Below the pieces are notes generated by a model. That model ran no database searches. It saw only the letters and a list, made by a program, of their open reading frames with translations, and was not told the origin of the DNA. A stretch of 64,000 bases of DNA from Xenopus tropicalis (lineage: Eukaryota > Chordata > Amphibia > Anura > Pipidae). A program made the position numbers and the translations under genes. Below are positions 1 to 12,910 of the stretch, piece after piece (position 1 is the stretch's first letter; each line of letters starts with the position of its first letter). The DNA is taken from positions 82,992,904 through 83,056,903 of the forward strand of contig NC_030678.2 in assembly GCF_000004195.4 (NCBI RefSeq), written 5' to 3'.

Positions 1-2404
1 AATTTCTCTTCCTCAGCATGCCTACATCCCTGCCTTTTCCCACAAATGTCAGTATTCTGTTTTGGAGTGCTGATGTTTTTAAATACACTTTTATTGCAGC
101 ATGTATTGTAAAGGTATTGTGTCAGGTTGCTGTTGTTAGGATCTGTTGCAGCACGATAAGGCTAGGATTTATCTTGTCTGCTCAGGCAAGGATTGATCTT
201 GGTCAGCAGGAGCGGCACTGCAGACTCTATCAAAGTAAACCTTTGAGATTACCATATTCCCCCCTATGTTCTTTCAATAGATTGTTCATGATTTAACACT
301 CACCAACTGGATAACCACACACATATTCCAGAAACAAGAAGGAGCATATAAGTAATGGTATGTAAAATGTTTTCTGCCCCGAAATATTGCAGTTATTATG
401 TGAAAATAAATGATGCATTGATAACCCTCTGTTTTATCCTTATGCCTTTATTAACGTGCATAAGCATCACATAAATAACCTGTTACAAAGAACTGCTCAG
501 CATATCTATAAATATTTTGCCATACTAACCTCAAAATTAATGCCATAGACATAACCCATTGGGACAAATTTGTAAATCACAAAATATCTGAAGTCCTTTA
601 TATTGGGCCTAAGATTCTTAGAGCTGAGAAACAAGATTTTGTATCATATTATTTTCATACTTCTACCTTTTCTATCCAGCAAAAATAATTAAAAAAGCAC
701 ACTGGGCAATAGCTAGGCCAATGTGAAGGAATTATTATATAGGGTAAATTAAATATACTAAAAGTCTATCTTGCTATGTAATATTCATCATTAGCTTAAT
801 TACATTGTAAATTATAATTGGGCCTGTTAAAGGTGGTGTATTGCTGGAGAAATTTGTTTTATGTTTTATTACATACACTGTACACTGGTGTAAACTACAA
901 AATGTGCAATAGTCCTTTCCAGTGGCAGATGGGTCACCAAGCGGGTGTGCCAAAGCTACATTAAATTGGCACAAAGGAATCATTTTTCAGATTGGGCAAA
1001 CCATTCGATTAACAATTTTTATTACATTACCCATATGTGCTTTATAAAGAGTCCCTAAACATTAAATTGACAGTAAGCTAGGGTAATTCTACTAGAGCAG
1101 ATGTGACCAGAGCAATGTATTTGTGGCTTGTTCTGCACCCCTTGCACGTCCTATTCATATTCCCATCTTTTGCTAAATAAAGTGTTTGTTCTGGAACCAA
1201 TGCGTTGCTTTTTAAAGTGTGTTAGATGGAAGACCTTGTTTGAACTGATCTGAAAAATATACGACTAGGGGAAAGGGTACGTTTAAGCAAATGTTCCTTC
1301 TTCTCAGTGCCCGTTCTGTACAAGCAGAAGTTATTTTTTATTTAGCAACTCTTTTTGGCAGAACTCTGTGTTTATAGCTCCTGTGATACTCAAAGCAGTG
1401 TACATTCCTTTGGATGGCAGCTTTGCCAGTTTTTATTCAGCTGGCACTTAGACAGAGAATAGTCTTAGTATCCTCTATGCCTGTGAGTTTGTATGCATAC
1501 AGGATAAAGCCAAACTCACACCTGAGATGTTTACAACACCTTAAAAGGGAAAGAGGGTCTTTTTCAATGAGCAGCACAGAGAAGGCTCACTAGCCCTGCA
1601 TTTAATCTGGTTCTCAAGTTTGCACTCTTCTTCCGGTATGACCAGCAAGTGGATATTATGTATAAATGCATAGAACAGCAGTTTTATGTAGTGAAGGAAA
1701 TAAAAAACATAAGGTTCCCATTGATTTGTCATTTTCTTTGGGAATAGGACAGTTACTCTGCTGATGTAGTTAAATTAGTATAAGGAACATTTCATGGGTA
1801 ATTTTCCCTTAACTCCAAAATATAAAAAATGGTGCAAACTGCCATTTTTTTTTGCATACTGCCATACATGCTTCTGAATTGGCATAGGTCTCTGTGCTCC
1901 ATTTTGTAGCCTGTGTCTGCTACATGAATACAGCATTGCCTGCATTCTGCAGCACTGTATTCATGAGGGGTTGGCACGGATAGCAGGGTTGTCACCTTTG
2001 CCGGTGGCTACACCCGAACATAGAGGGCAGGCAGATGGCATCAAGGGTGGGCAGGAATGCTGACGGTAGACATGATGACATTAGAGAAGTGCACAATGAT
2101 GTCAGGTGCATTTATGATGCCAGGGTGAACTTGATCTTTAAACCAGACAAAAAGCTTTGAACCAGAAACCCTTTTTAAAAAACTGGGATGCCAAAAACCC
2201 ACAGGTGGTGACTGTAGCTCTATCTATATTCTGTCTAAAGAGTCCAATCCTTTAATTAAAGGCATGGGATCTATTATAGAGAAATCAGTCTACTTGTCAT
2301 GACTACTGAGACAGACAATGCTGATAATTTACTGATAAGTGTCTCTACGTGTGTGTCTGTGGCATTTAGTTGCCGTGAAAAAGTATCTTAATGTGCCTTC
2401 ACCC
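1..2404. other. AT-rich non-coding DNA, no gene seen
   Basis: No frame here is long or resembles a known protein; the open frames are under 100 codons and overlap on both strands. The only structure I can support is a dispersed repeat at about 730-1080 that recurs near 11.4-11.7 kb (listed separately). Otherwise unassigned. Confidence 0.6.
800..1045 (+). repeat. unnamed dispersed repeat, copy 1
   Basis: The stretch reading 'ttttattacatacactgtac', then 'actggtgtaaactac', then a 'ccactggc/ccagtggc' block followed by 'ggcacaaaggaatcattttt' is matched in the same order and orientation at 11535-11700. The two copies have diverged by both substitutions and small indels, so this is an old family. 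I do not recognise it and see no coding capacity. The boundaries are approximate. Confidence 0.55.
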
Positions 2405-2681
2405 ATACAGGTGTGGGACCTGTTATCCAGAATGCTCAGGGCCTGGGGATTTCCAGATAAAGGGTCTCCATATGTTAAGTCTACCAATAGATTGTTTAAG
2501 CATTGTTTAAACCTCGATAGGATTGTTTCGCCTCTGATAAGGATTAATCATATCTTAATTGGAATCAAGTACAAGGTACTGCCTTATTATTACAGGGACA
2601 AAGGGAATAGATTTTGAAAGTTTAAATTGTTTGATTAAAATGGAGACAATGGGAGCTGGCTAATGGATCCCATACCCGTAT
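2405..2681 (+). mobile_element. MITE of the 'atacaggtatggg' family, copy 1
   Basis: It begins with atacaggtgtgggacctgtt and ends with ggatcccatacccgtat, which are imperfect terminal inverted repeats of about 13 bp. The interior runs through 'ggatttccagataa', 'gattaatcatatctta' and 'caagtacaaggtactg', the order seen again in the copy at 33868-34094. From memory, this is one of the commonest short repeats of Xenopus genomes. It is non-coding: a non-autonomous DNA element moved by a transposase supplied elsewhere. I cannot assign the superfamily. Confidence 0.75.
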
Positions 2682-3748
2682 AAAGCAGCTTTCAGGATTC
2701 TAGGACTTTCAGTAACTTCACACTTGAAGCGAATAATCATGTTTATTTAATTCAAAACTACATTGCCGCTTTTTATTGAAACAGTAAATACACTGGCCTG
2801 TGCCTTCCACAAAGAAATAGATTTGAATTTATACAGTATAATGCAAGAATGGTTTAGGGAGCAAGAATAGAGAATTCATCAGAAATAATCAATTGGGAGT
2901 TCAAGGAATGGTCAGAGGCAACGACTAGAGCATTTAAGATCAGATTTACTTTCCATGTGTCTTTATAAAAGGAAGTGAGTGAGATGTGATAAATAGAATG
3001 TTTATGAGACCAGGTGACTTTCTGCCCAAATAATTGTGTTAGAACAAATCATGTCCAAAATCTAAACAGGTTACTGATGTCCATTTCCAACAATTTGTGA
3101 ATCCAGGATGATAAGGAGGCTAATTATTTATAACCCTTGTCTAGAAGAAATACATTTGTTCTTTCAAAAATTAGTTTTACTGGCATTTGTGTGCGCATGG
3201 GAGTCAGGGCTATATATCTTCTTTCAGCTCTAGTTATAAAGGCAAAGGGGTCATAACTGAAAGGGTTATAAACTATCAGTGTTTTATTAATCTGCTATTT
3301 ATTAAATCAGCAAAAACTCTCATCTTTACACAGCAGTAATTCCACAGAAATATAGTATATGTCAAATATGTTTTGATAATGATAAATGCAAGGCAATTTA
3401 GGGGAAAATAAGCATGGAAATAATACACTAAATGAAACTGTATTAATTGAATCCTTAAATGAGATGGATTCTGCTATTACTGTATATAACAGACTCCAGC
3501 TGACAGTAGGGTTATTCCGTGACTGCAAAAACAAGCTATCAATAGCATTTAAATATATATTATTTATTACATGCATGAAAATTTAATTTTATGCTGAATT
3601 CAGGGCAACAACTTGTAAGTTTAGAAAACCAACATTTTTAAGGACATCTTCATGTGTACATTGTTATTGGCAGTCACCCATTTCCTGCATTTATGAACAC
3701 TGGTCATTAGCTTCCCTACTGGGTTGCATACTCTAGATATAATTATAA
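2682..3748. other. non-coding DNA, nothing recognised
   Basis: AT-rich sequence with only short opposing open frames and no repeat I can name. Confidence 0.5.
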
Positions 3749-3973
<225 letters not shown>

Positions 3974-4251
3974 GTCGGACTGGGATGCCAGGGTCCCACC
4001 AAATAACCTTAGACCATGGGCCCACTCTCCAAACTATTTTTCATCTACTTATTACTATGTCTCTATATTTTCCTAGTTTTTTTTATCTTTACATACTATA
4101 ATCTATTCTTCTATATATTTAGTTGCTTTGTTCCCATAGAAAAATAAGTAATGACCATGAATTGGACCAAATTGCTAGAGGCAGGAGGGCCCACTGACAC
4201 CTGAGCCCACCGGGAATCTTCCTGGTATCCCTGTGGGCCAGTCTGACACTG
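3974..4251 (+). mobile_element. hAT-like MITE splitting the GATA array
   Basis: The left end reads gtcggactgggatgcc and the right end reads gggccagtctgacactg. Read inward, both match the terminal consensus CAGTGTCGGACTGGG; the first three bases of the left end are replaced by GATA-derived sequence. A terminal CAGTG is typical of hAT elements (family knowledge). GATA repeats lie directly on both sides. There is no coding capacity. A related right end is seen at about 55560-55626. Confidence 0.65.
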
Positions 4252-4290
<39 letters not shown>

Positions 4291-4340
4291 GATAGATAGA
4301 TAGATGATAGATAGATAATAGATAGATAGATAGATAGATT
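4252..4340 (+). repeat. GATA microsatellite, right part
   Basis: About 89 bp of (GATA)n with a few slips, continuing the array at 3749-3973 after the intervening MITE. Confidence 0.95.
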
Positions 4341-4441
4341 GATACTGTAAATGTATTACGTTTATAATTTACCTTTCGACAGGCAGCATTCAGAACAATA
4401 TATGTAACTGGGGATTAGCATATTTTTTGTCTGATACAGAT

Positions 4442-4828
4442 TAGTGACGGAATTCGCATCTTTGTGATTGTTGGAAATTTTAACAAATGTGCACTAGAAT
4501 TTCACCATGCAGTTTTTAATAAAAAAAATGGATTTTCTTTTTCATGCTGGAAGAAAAACACAAGAAAAAATGCCCATTGATTTCAATGACCAATGCTTTT
4601 GGCATGAGAAAAAAAGTTGGTGAAAAAGTGCTAACTGCATTTGCAATGCAATGGCAAAATTTTAGCAAAATTTCACCACTTTGCAATTTCTCAAATTTTT
4701 TAGCAAAGCGAAATGTAGCCAAAAAGCCCATTGACTCCAATGGTGAAAAATTCGGGATGTGGCTAAATTTCAAGAGCAATTCAGCAAATTTGGCAAGAAA
4801 GCAAAACAGGCCAGTTTTGCTCATCACT
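4442..4828 (+). mobile_element. hAT-like MITE, TAGTGATGAGC family (old copy)
   Basis: The left end is tagtgacggaattcgc and the right end is ttttgctcatcact, diverged forms of the inverted termini TAGTGATGAGCGAA seen intact at 29925-30314. The interior holds the family's repeated 'cccattgacttcaatgg'-like phrases. The opposing 124- and 137-codon frames are artefacts of this palindrome-rich sequence. It abuts the TTAA-type MITE that starts at 4829. Confidence 0.55.
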
Positions 4829-5304
4829 TTAAGGAAAACTAAACCGTCAAACAATGTCTCCATAATAATATATTGCATAAACAAGCTCCTATATAAAAAC
4901 CCTGCTTCATCTAAATAAACCATTTTCATAAAAATATACTTTTTAGTAGTATGTGCTATTGGGTACTCCTAAATAGAAAATTGCCATTTTAAGAATTAAG
5001 GGCCACCTCCTGGGATCATAGGATTCACAGTGCACACAAACAAGCCAAGGCACACATACATGCTAGGCCACATCAGCCAATGAATGGACAGAGTTCTGCA
5101 GAGAGCTGCATTATTTCTGGTCATGAGATCTCTGAGGGAGCACACAGCCCATCACTAAATGGTGGATCAAAGGAAAGGATGTAAAAGGGCAATATTTACT
5201 GATAAATATATTTCAGTTTGGCAAGATTCTTTAATAGGGCACTTAACATAATAAAAACTATCTATTGGTTAAGTATTTATTCTGGGGGTATAGTTTTCCT
5301 TTAA
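4829..5304 (+). mobile_element. TTAA-type (T2-like) MITE, intact copy 1
   Basis: TTAA lies at 4829-4832 and 5301-5304, and the inward termini are GGAAAACTA and AGGAAAACTA. TTAA target sites with TTAAAGG-type termini match the T2-MITE/Kolobok-like families known from Xenopus (family knowledge). It is non-coding. It is the uninterrupted counterpart, in reverse orientation, of the copy split by the Ngaro element: its 'cacagtgcacac' region corresponds to the junctions at 46801 and 53531. Confidence 0.75.
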
Positions 5305-7494
5305 TGTAACTGGTCAGTCATGAATTAACCCATTTCAAAAATATCTATGGCTAATTTACATTTAGCCCCTATAAGACAATGGCCCCAAAATGCTTTCTCA
5401 CCGTCGATAAGGTGGTGGGAAGGCATATGCTGCACTTTGTTTTCCGAAGTTTCCTGTGTGGGATGGGTGGAGGGTGGGATATTGAATGACTTTACAGTAG
5501 ACCAAGATTACATTGTGAACATCTCCCTCAGCTAGGCTCTCACAATGGTGTTGGAAGAAGGGCTGGTATAGTGTAACTATAACGCACATACTATGATCAA
5601 TACGTGAAAACAATATATGACAATTGACAAATAATCCACACCAATAATTGTATATTAAAGTAAATACATTAAGTAATCAATCAAGTATTTCTTTCAATAC
5701 TAACTAACTAAAAACAATATTTACAGTATATACAGTTACAGATTATTTATACAATCTTCATTACCACCAGAGTAATTAAAGGAAGGGAAGTATCACGTCA
5801 TTGTCTCTCTCTCCTGCAGGCCTGTCATGGCTTCCCTCTGGGTCATCTGTTGACTCACTTTCCCATATTCACACCAGTCTGTCCAGCTATTGCCATCCTC
5901 ACATGCAAAAGGCCCACATTTATGCAGGTTTCCCCAACCTGTCCCCACTTCAACAGGTTCATACTAAGGGATGATAAAAGACCCGCCCACTTAACCTTTG
6001 TTCACATATTGTTGAGAGGGTTTTTTTACATACAGTGATGAGCACTATAGCACACAAACAGTTGAACTACCAGAAATCACTGTGATATGAATAAACTGTT
6101 GGTTGTGACTTGGAATGTAATCTACCTGGACAACTGGTTTGCTACATGGACTACATTACTTATGCATCATGTTTAAGACATGATGGATATGAACAGGGTA
6201 GGCAGACAGAAGAGGTACTCGTTGGATGCCCCCTGCCACTGGTGTTCCTTTAGGCATGCGCTTATTCTATCTACCAAATTCCTGGTAGACACTATTGACC
6301 ACTCTAATACCTTACCTAATTATAGCCACCGTACACCAACAATTTACAGCCACATTCTACAGCTCTGCTGATTATCTTGTTAAACATGTCTTCCTATAGA
6401 TGTACTGTAACTAATGGGACAAAGTTGGCCCAGGTCTCGTAAGCCATAGTATCGAATCAGATATTTGCTTTCAAACAAAGTAAAGGTGTCCTGCTGACTG
6501 GTTTCTGTGAGTTACTAGACCACTAGAAATATGTGCTCCTTTTTGTTCATTTCATTAACCTGTTACTGTCTCTTTATACTGCACTACATGTGTATACCAT
6601 AAATGTAGGGAGGCCAGACTGGAATTACCTTTAAAGTCACTTATCTTACTTAACCTGGAAAAATATTTATTTCAATTCTTTCTGTTTATGCCCAACCAAC
6701 CCAATTCTTCAATCTACCCTCAACAAACACACACACATACCCTCAAAGGAAGGACACAAGACGTACGTTATGTGAAATGCAGCAGCAGCCCTTATTTTAA
6801 CAACATAAAGCCCTCACTATTCTCTGGTCAGATAAAAGCTGTTTACATCAAACTCCTATGGAGAAAACCAAAAGCTTTGTCTGCTGATGTGATTCTCTGA
6901 CAGTGGCAGTGTCATGCTTTGGCTGATATTTATGGGCAGGCTACAGAATTTATGACTTTGCTTTAGCTATTATCTGGCATGCTCTACAACAGAAAAAATA
7001 TTTCTTCTGGTTTATCTTGGTTTTCAAAGCTTTTTATTGATGAGATTTTTCAAGGAAACACATTAATAGGTCTGATGTATAAATCTTGATGCTTGTGACA
7101 TTTTTTCTAGAGTGCCCACATGTGAAATACAGAATGTTTGTTTCATACAGACAGTTTAGCCAAACCATGTACAGTACATTCTCTTAATTAAACAGAAGTG
7201 GTTCTTGGAACCTGAAATTAACTGACAAATCATAGAGTTTCTTAATGGAGACATGTATAAGCTAAGGAGGGAGCAGAGATTAAAAACAGGGGTCAGTTGG
7301 ATGGTAAAAAGCTTCAATTAATAGGATAATTAAAATTAACTGGGTAAATATGATTGCATAGGGGCTGATGCTTACATGCTTAAAATAGAGAAATTGTTGG
7401 ATATTGTTTTGCCCTGTATATGAGTTGTCCTTCAAGCTGTCTCCCTGGGCTATCCCACTACCACCACTCAGCACCCCCCACCCATTGGTACAGT
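5305..7494. other. non-coding DNA, nothing recognised
   Basis: Moderately AT-rich, with a short CA run near 6727. There are no convincing frames, termini or repeats. Confidence 0.5.
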
Positions 7495-7514
7495 CTTCAT
7501 GCAGTGTCACCAGT

Positions 7515-7605
7515 GTCATAGAAAAAATTCCAATGGAGAAATGCAGAATTTCACAGCGAATCCATGCCGGCTGAAAAACTTTGCTCATTACTGTTCATTA
7601 ATGCT
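7515..7605 (-). mobile_element. fragment of TAGTGATGAGC-family MITE
   Basis: 'ccaatggagaaatgcagaat', 'cacagcgaatccatgccggc' and 'tttgctcattac' correspond, reverse-complemented, to the left part of the intact copy at 29925. About 70 bp downstream, 'ggctaaaaatccgac' and 'gctaaaatttgtcaagatca' match another repeat seen near 23.5 kb. Confidence 0.5.
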
Positions 7606-7705
7606 CGGTTTTTGTAATGCTAAAAATCACAGAAAAAAAGCCTCTAATTATTTTAGATTAACAATGCAACTAAATGGCTAAAAATCCGACAATTTGCCAG
7701 CTAAA

Positions 7706-8856
7706 ATTTGTCAAGATCATGTTTTGTTCTGTTGTAAAAGATGACCTGTACATAGTATATTTCCTTATATAAAGTTTACTGTCATTTCTATTGTTAGAAT
7801 GTATATTCCTAGTGAGACTCCCCAAGGTGCAATTAAGTACCAGTAGTATATGCTGGAGTCTATACTGTGTGGTGCAGGTTATTCAGGAGCTGATGTATTA
7901 TGTAGAAAAAGAAAAAAAGGGGGAAGAAAAGGTTTAGAAAGGTTACAAAAAATATGTAAAGGAGCAGAAAAAGTGAATCAGGCAAATAGTGAGTATTGTT
8001 GAATCATGTATGCCTCTTTTTCTAATAAACCCAGCATAAAACAACATACATTTTTTTCTTTTTAAGTAAAATTTGCATTTTATTGGCATTTTAAATTTGC
8101 ATTTTTCTAGTCTTGGTTAGAATTATCAGTTCACGCTTCCATTTTGCATAATTCTCTTGTTATCATGAAAAACATGGTATTAATTTTATCACTGACTATA
8201 ACTGATCAATAAACATCACTCCTTGTGTGCAAGAGGAAAATATACCTCTTTTTTCCATATGCACACTTTGCACCTTTTATTACAATGCCAGACTTGTGTA
8301 AAAGTTTCTTATCTGCTTCAGTGACATGTTGACCAATTCGCATGCCCTGCATCAGCAGTTTGGGATGAATCCCAAATGGTCCCATAGGGCCCTTCTGTTG
8401 CCACTTGTCTTGATCACAGCTTATATATGAACTCCTTTTCATAATCTTAAAGACTTAGAAGTTAGCAGTAATGATCCATGCCTTTAAAGATGTCCATAGT
8501 AGCTTCCCATTTTCTAATATTTGGGTCATTTTTTTTTGTGTCAGTGGCACTGCACATGCTCAGTGTACTTTGGGCTGCTGACGAATAGCTTTGGGCCTTC
8601 TAAAATCATGAAAACATTAGTATATCTGGATGGTATAGGGATGATTATTAATTAATTCTGATGCGGAATGCATTGGAATCCATGCTTTTATGTAATGTGA
8701 ATCTAATCTAAACTAATGAACTAATCAAACTTGTTTTGTAAATCTTATATTGTATATAGTGTTGTGATCTATGGAGACACAGATCTTCATAGCAAAATGA
8801 CCAGGGTGGCCTTAGGCATGTAACATATCTAGGATAATCCTTTGTTATCCATCTTA
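7706..8856. other. non-coding DNA, nothing firmly recognised
   Basis: At 7870-8000 there is a weak match to a family seen near 23.9 kb ('ttcaggagctgatgtattat', 'agaaaggttac'). The 78-codon minus-strand frame at 8206-8442 lacks any domain I recognise. Confidence 0.4.
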
Positions 8857-8995
8857 AGGTGGCGATACACGTATCAATATTATCGCACAAAACAAAGTTT
8901 TGTGTGATAATCGGTGCGTATATGGTCAGCTGACTGATATCGGCAAAAGCCTTGGATATTGGTTGTCTCGTTGTTCAGACAGGATGGAATATTTT
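8857..8995 (+). mobile_element. fragment of 'aaggtggccatacac' MITE
   Basis: It starts with taaggtggcgatacacg, the terminus also seen at 15218, 19295 and (as aaggtccccatacatg) 43171. Inside is a near-perfect hairpin, attatcgcacaaaac facing gttttgtgtgataat around 8878-8913. The matching right end is not obvious, so the copy may be truncated. Confidence 0.55.
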
Positions 8996-10305
8996 AAACA
9001 TTTTAAACATGCCCGAGCATCAGCAACCTTTAACCCGTCTAACACAAGTAAGGAAAATGCAAACAGAATGTCCCTTTGTACATGCTTCATGTAAAACTTG
9101 TGCATACAACTCTTTAGACTGGAGACTCTCATAGGCAGGGCTCTCTATCTTCAAGTCTCATTTTGTTAATAATTTGTTATTAATTTTTTCATTGACTATA
9201 TTATTATTATTATTTATCTACATGGTTTTTTTTCCCCAATCCATTATACAGTTCTGTGTATATAAGGTAAAAAAGGTACAAGGAAGCTGCACAACATAAA
9301 GTTATGCTGATACCTGGGTGCCTGTGCAAAAAGTAAGTATAGAGGCTGGAGTGACGGCACACACAGAATTTTTACAAAAAGGTCACCGGAACAAAAGAAT
9401 AGAAAAAAATCAGAGGTTTATTGTGTATACTGTATATATATATATATAGCATCTAAGATATATATTAATACAACCAATCCTAAAGACTTCACTTCACTGA
9501 GAGAGTGCGGCCCCGTTATAAGGTACTAAGGTACTAAAAGCACATTTAGGAACAAGATTGCTATAATGTTTTAGGGGAGCAACATGACATGGTCTAATTT
9601 GTTTCACTTCTCCCATTCTCCTATTTTCTTTTGGACAATGAAATTTCCCATTTTCTTTTGCACAATGACATTTCCCATTTTCGTTCACTGTGTTATTTAA
9701 TTTAGTTTTCTTAATTCAGATTTTTTAATTTGCATTTTTGAAAATTTTGAGGTAATTCAAAGTAGAAAAAATACAAAAATTACACAAACCCGAATTCTGA
9801 AAAATGATTTCCCTTGTTCTTCTTAGTTCTTAGAGTTTTTTTATATTCTCCCATTTGTAGTATAAAAGCACACAGTGCCTTTAGGCAATGGCTTGGTTTT
9901 TTTTTAAGTATCTGTAAATTTGATAAGTAGTATCTAAAAGTACATCATTTTATCCGGGAGCATTTGCTGAAATAGGATGTAGTATAATACTGGTTTAATC
10001 CTGTTCAAACTGTCTTAAATCTGGGAATGCTTTGCTCTTATTCTCTGTGATTTATTCGCAAATATAAATAATTATATTTAAACGTTTACTGTTTGTACAG
10101 GCAAATTGTCTTTAATAATAGCCTTAAGTAAAAATTCTTCTCAGTGGCATTGATGTTGTAATTTCTGATAACATGGTTTGTGTTGTGTTTCTGTTGTCCT
10201 CCAATACCACACATGCAGCAGAGCATACAAGGATGAAGCAGGTGACAGGGCTAGATGGAAGCTAGAAAATAGGTTAGGTTCTCGCTCAATACATGGCACA
10301 GAGAC
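8996..10305. other. non-coding DNA with a short TA run
   Basis: Contains a (TA)n tract near 9436-9449 and A/T-rich runs. No gene or assignable repeat. Confidence 0.5.
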
Positions 10306-10309
10306 ATTA

Positions 10310-10900
10310 GGGTTGATTCACTAAAAGTCGATAAGCGTTATTGCATGCTTTTTTTGCTTTAAAATTGCCGCGAAAAAAGTATTATTGCATGAGTTGTCAC
10401 ATATCGCGTGCGTTAAATAGCGCGCAACCGAATGTGTTAATTTTAATGCATTGCGTTAATTAGCGAATAGAAATAGTATTAACGCATGATTCACAAATAC
10501 ATATTAACGTGCTAAATATCACATTAGTCTATGCAAAAATTAACACCTACTTGGGGCAGGCGGTAATTATAGAAAAGTACAGTTCATGAGCTTTTGGCAA
10601 CACAATATGGACTTAGCAGTGGGATTTATTCAAGTATGTGTTGGCCCTAGAGTGATGCAGCCTCCAGTTTGCAGGGAAATGGTCATTTTCAGAACAGTAG
10701 TTTTCTGAAAGTAACGGCGTGTATGGCTAATATGGCGTGCATTTTTTCGCACGGGTGACAATTTGTGCGCGCTGCGTTAATTAGCGCGCATGCATCAAAT
10801 ACTGCACGAAAATAGTCTTCGCAACTTAAATAACGCAAACAGCATCGCGTCTAAATTAATGCAAGTATCCTTTTAGTGAATCGTGCGTTAAGTCACGAAA
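10310..10900 (+). mobile_element. MITE-like inverted repeat, 'gattcactaaaa' family
   Basis: The left end 'gattcactaaaagtcgataa' and the right end 'ccttttagtgaatcgtgcg' face each other. The interior is rich in gcgttaa/ttaacgc and gcgcgc words that pair between the halves. CpG-rich, palindrome-rich short elements with a 'ttcactaa' terminus are common in frogs. The middle (about 10545-10690) is non-palindromic and may be a separate insertion. The exact ends and target duplication are not clear. Confidence 0.55.
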
Positions 10901-11399
10901 AATAAGATGCAATAACATTTTTAACGCATACTTAGCCTTGTCACCTCAACGCTGCCCATGTCACATATTCTTACTCCCTTTTATGTGTAAGGATGATGTT
11001 TTATGCACCTAAGGTTACATTTATTTAAGCATTATGGGGGAATGAAATAAACAATGTTAAAAGAAAAAATATGCGCAATTGTTGCATCCTTTTAGGTTTG
11101 TGGACACATAGTGACAACTTGTAAACAAAAAAGATTAAGTGCACAGTGCACAATATATAATAAAACTTCATACTGGAAGCAGTTATTTTGTGGCGAAAAA
11201 ACAGCACCTTTAAGCATGTCTTAACAATTAGCCATGCACAATTAAAGTCTGCAATATAAATGATCATTATTATTTGTAAAATACAAATTTTGTTATCTTA
11301 ATTTCGCAACTCTTTATTTAGTTAATTTTTTTTATTACATAACCACCCTGAGGGTGAAATATAATAAAAATCAAAAACTGGAAAATATTAGCATAAATA

Positions 11400-11705
11400 A
11401 GAACAAAAATTGCCATTTTGCAGGGTAATATTCTTCGACAATTATAACACTGCAAATTTTAATTGTGCATAGCACATTTTTAATGCCTGTTGAAAGGCTA
11501 ATCTTTTCAATAACAGATTAATGATTTTTTACTAAGAAGTTTTATTACATACACTAAACACTGGCGCAAACTATAACATTTGCAATTTTTCTTCCACTGG
11601 CGCATTGGTTCACTAAATACATTCTGCACAAAGGAATAATTTTTGACACTAAGCATATTATTCCTGGCGATTGCATTTATAACATTCCCAGCTTAGTGCA
11701 GTACT
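11400..11705 (+). repeat. unnamed dispersed repeat, copy 2
   Basis: Same order of blocks as 800-1045: 'gttttattacatacactaaa', 'actggcgcaaactataa', 'ccactggcgca', 'gcacaaaggaataattttt'. The best-aligned part is 11535-11700. No coding capacity. Confidence 0.5.
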
Positions 11706-12734
11706 TCAAAACATAATTCTTCATGGTCTTTCAGGACACATATTTATAGCATCAAGATACCATTAATTATCAGAATTCAAATTGCTTTAATATGCCTGGT
11801 TTTTGGTAGAAACTGACTTTATAGTGGGGTGGTTTATATCTGTGTAATGACATATGAACACGGGTAAGGTGGCTAAAATTTAGAGAACACAAGAGACCTA
11901 TTATAATTTGCCAATGATTCCTTGTAAAATGGTTAAGTATCCAAGTAAGGATTATATGTCTTTATGTTTAGGAAATATATTTAATATCATATATTTGCAT
12001 TTCTTTAGTAGACTAAAATCGATTTCACTATATTATAATAGACACGATGATATCAAAAAGGATTTGCCACTCTAATGCTCATTTTACTAGCATGATGAAA
12101 TCTTGATAAAGAGATTGGAAACTGAGTAGACCTGGATGTAAATTATTGAAGTCAAAGATTAAAAATGGATCTACAGAACAATATGAGACATTTCAAATTA
12201 GAATGACACACATAAATCAAACTATTTGGGGCAGCTTGTCAATGGGAAAATTAACTAAAATAGAAAAGTTATCTTCATTTTGATACATTAAATGCTCCAG
12301 AGAGATTGCTGGTGTTAAAGCAGTGTGAAGGCATATGCGCTATTAAAGTGGAGAGATTCATGATCCATGACCTAATTTAAGAAGATATTAAATCACTTCT
12401 CCATCTTGAAGACAGTTGAACACTGAAGACAGTTCTCTTATGTCTCCTGTTAGAACAAAGGAGAGAGGGGCGATCACTGTGCTGTGTGGTGAGAGTAAAG
12501 AACTTGAAAATTAACCTTGCATGAAGATTTTTCTTCAAATATATTTATTGGAAAGATGAATAATATAATCATATACCATATATGTCATATACCATATTTA
12601 TCACCAGGTATTGCCAGTGCATAGAATATGCTTTCTCTGTGATTTTGCACTTATATATATAACAGAAAAATACTATATATTTGGCTGATAAATGGCTCTT
12701 TGATTTTTAAAGCTGTATAACATATGTATATATA
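11706..12734. other. non-coding DNA, nothing recognised
   Basis: AT-rich, with no open frame over 60 codons and no repeat I can name. Confidence 0.5.
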
Positions 12735-12910
12735 ATACATATGTACTTATGTACGCAGCACTATGCAGCAGAACAATAAATTAATAAAACAATCAGGGAT
12801 CATTACCATAATTAAGACAAAGTACTGTTACATTAAAGAGTAAGTGCTATGTTCCAGAGACAAGAGGAAAAAGATGCCTGCCACGTAGAGCTTACTATTT
12901 AAGTAAACTG
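12735..12910 (-). repeat. SINE/LINE-tail-like repeat ('gcgctgta ... taagctc' family)
   Basis: 'gtacgcagcactatgcag' and 'gcctgccacgtagagcttac' are the antisense forms of the phrases 'tagattgtaagctc' and 'gcgctgcgtaca'. These recur at 18615-18870, 19565-19625, 22555-22660 and 23640-23730. This tail is abundant in frog and fish genomes by recollection; I cannot name the parent family with certainty. Confidence 0.5.

Noticed and set aside
4516..4929. Opposing 137- and 124-codon frames
   Set aside because: They lie in an old palindromic MITE and run into the next MITE; no protein similarity.
8206..8442. Minus-strand 78-codon frame as a processed pseudogene
   Set aside because: The translation looks protein-like by eye, but I could not match it to any family, and no exon signals or poly(A) tail are clear.
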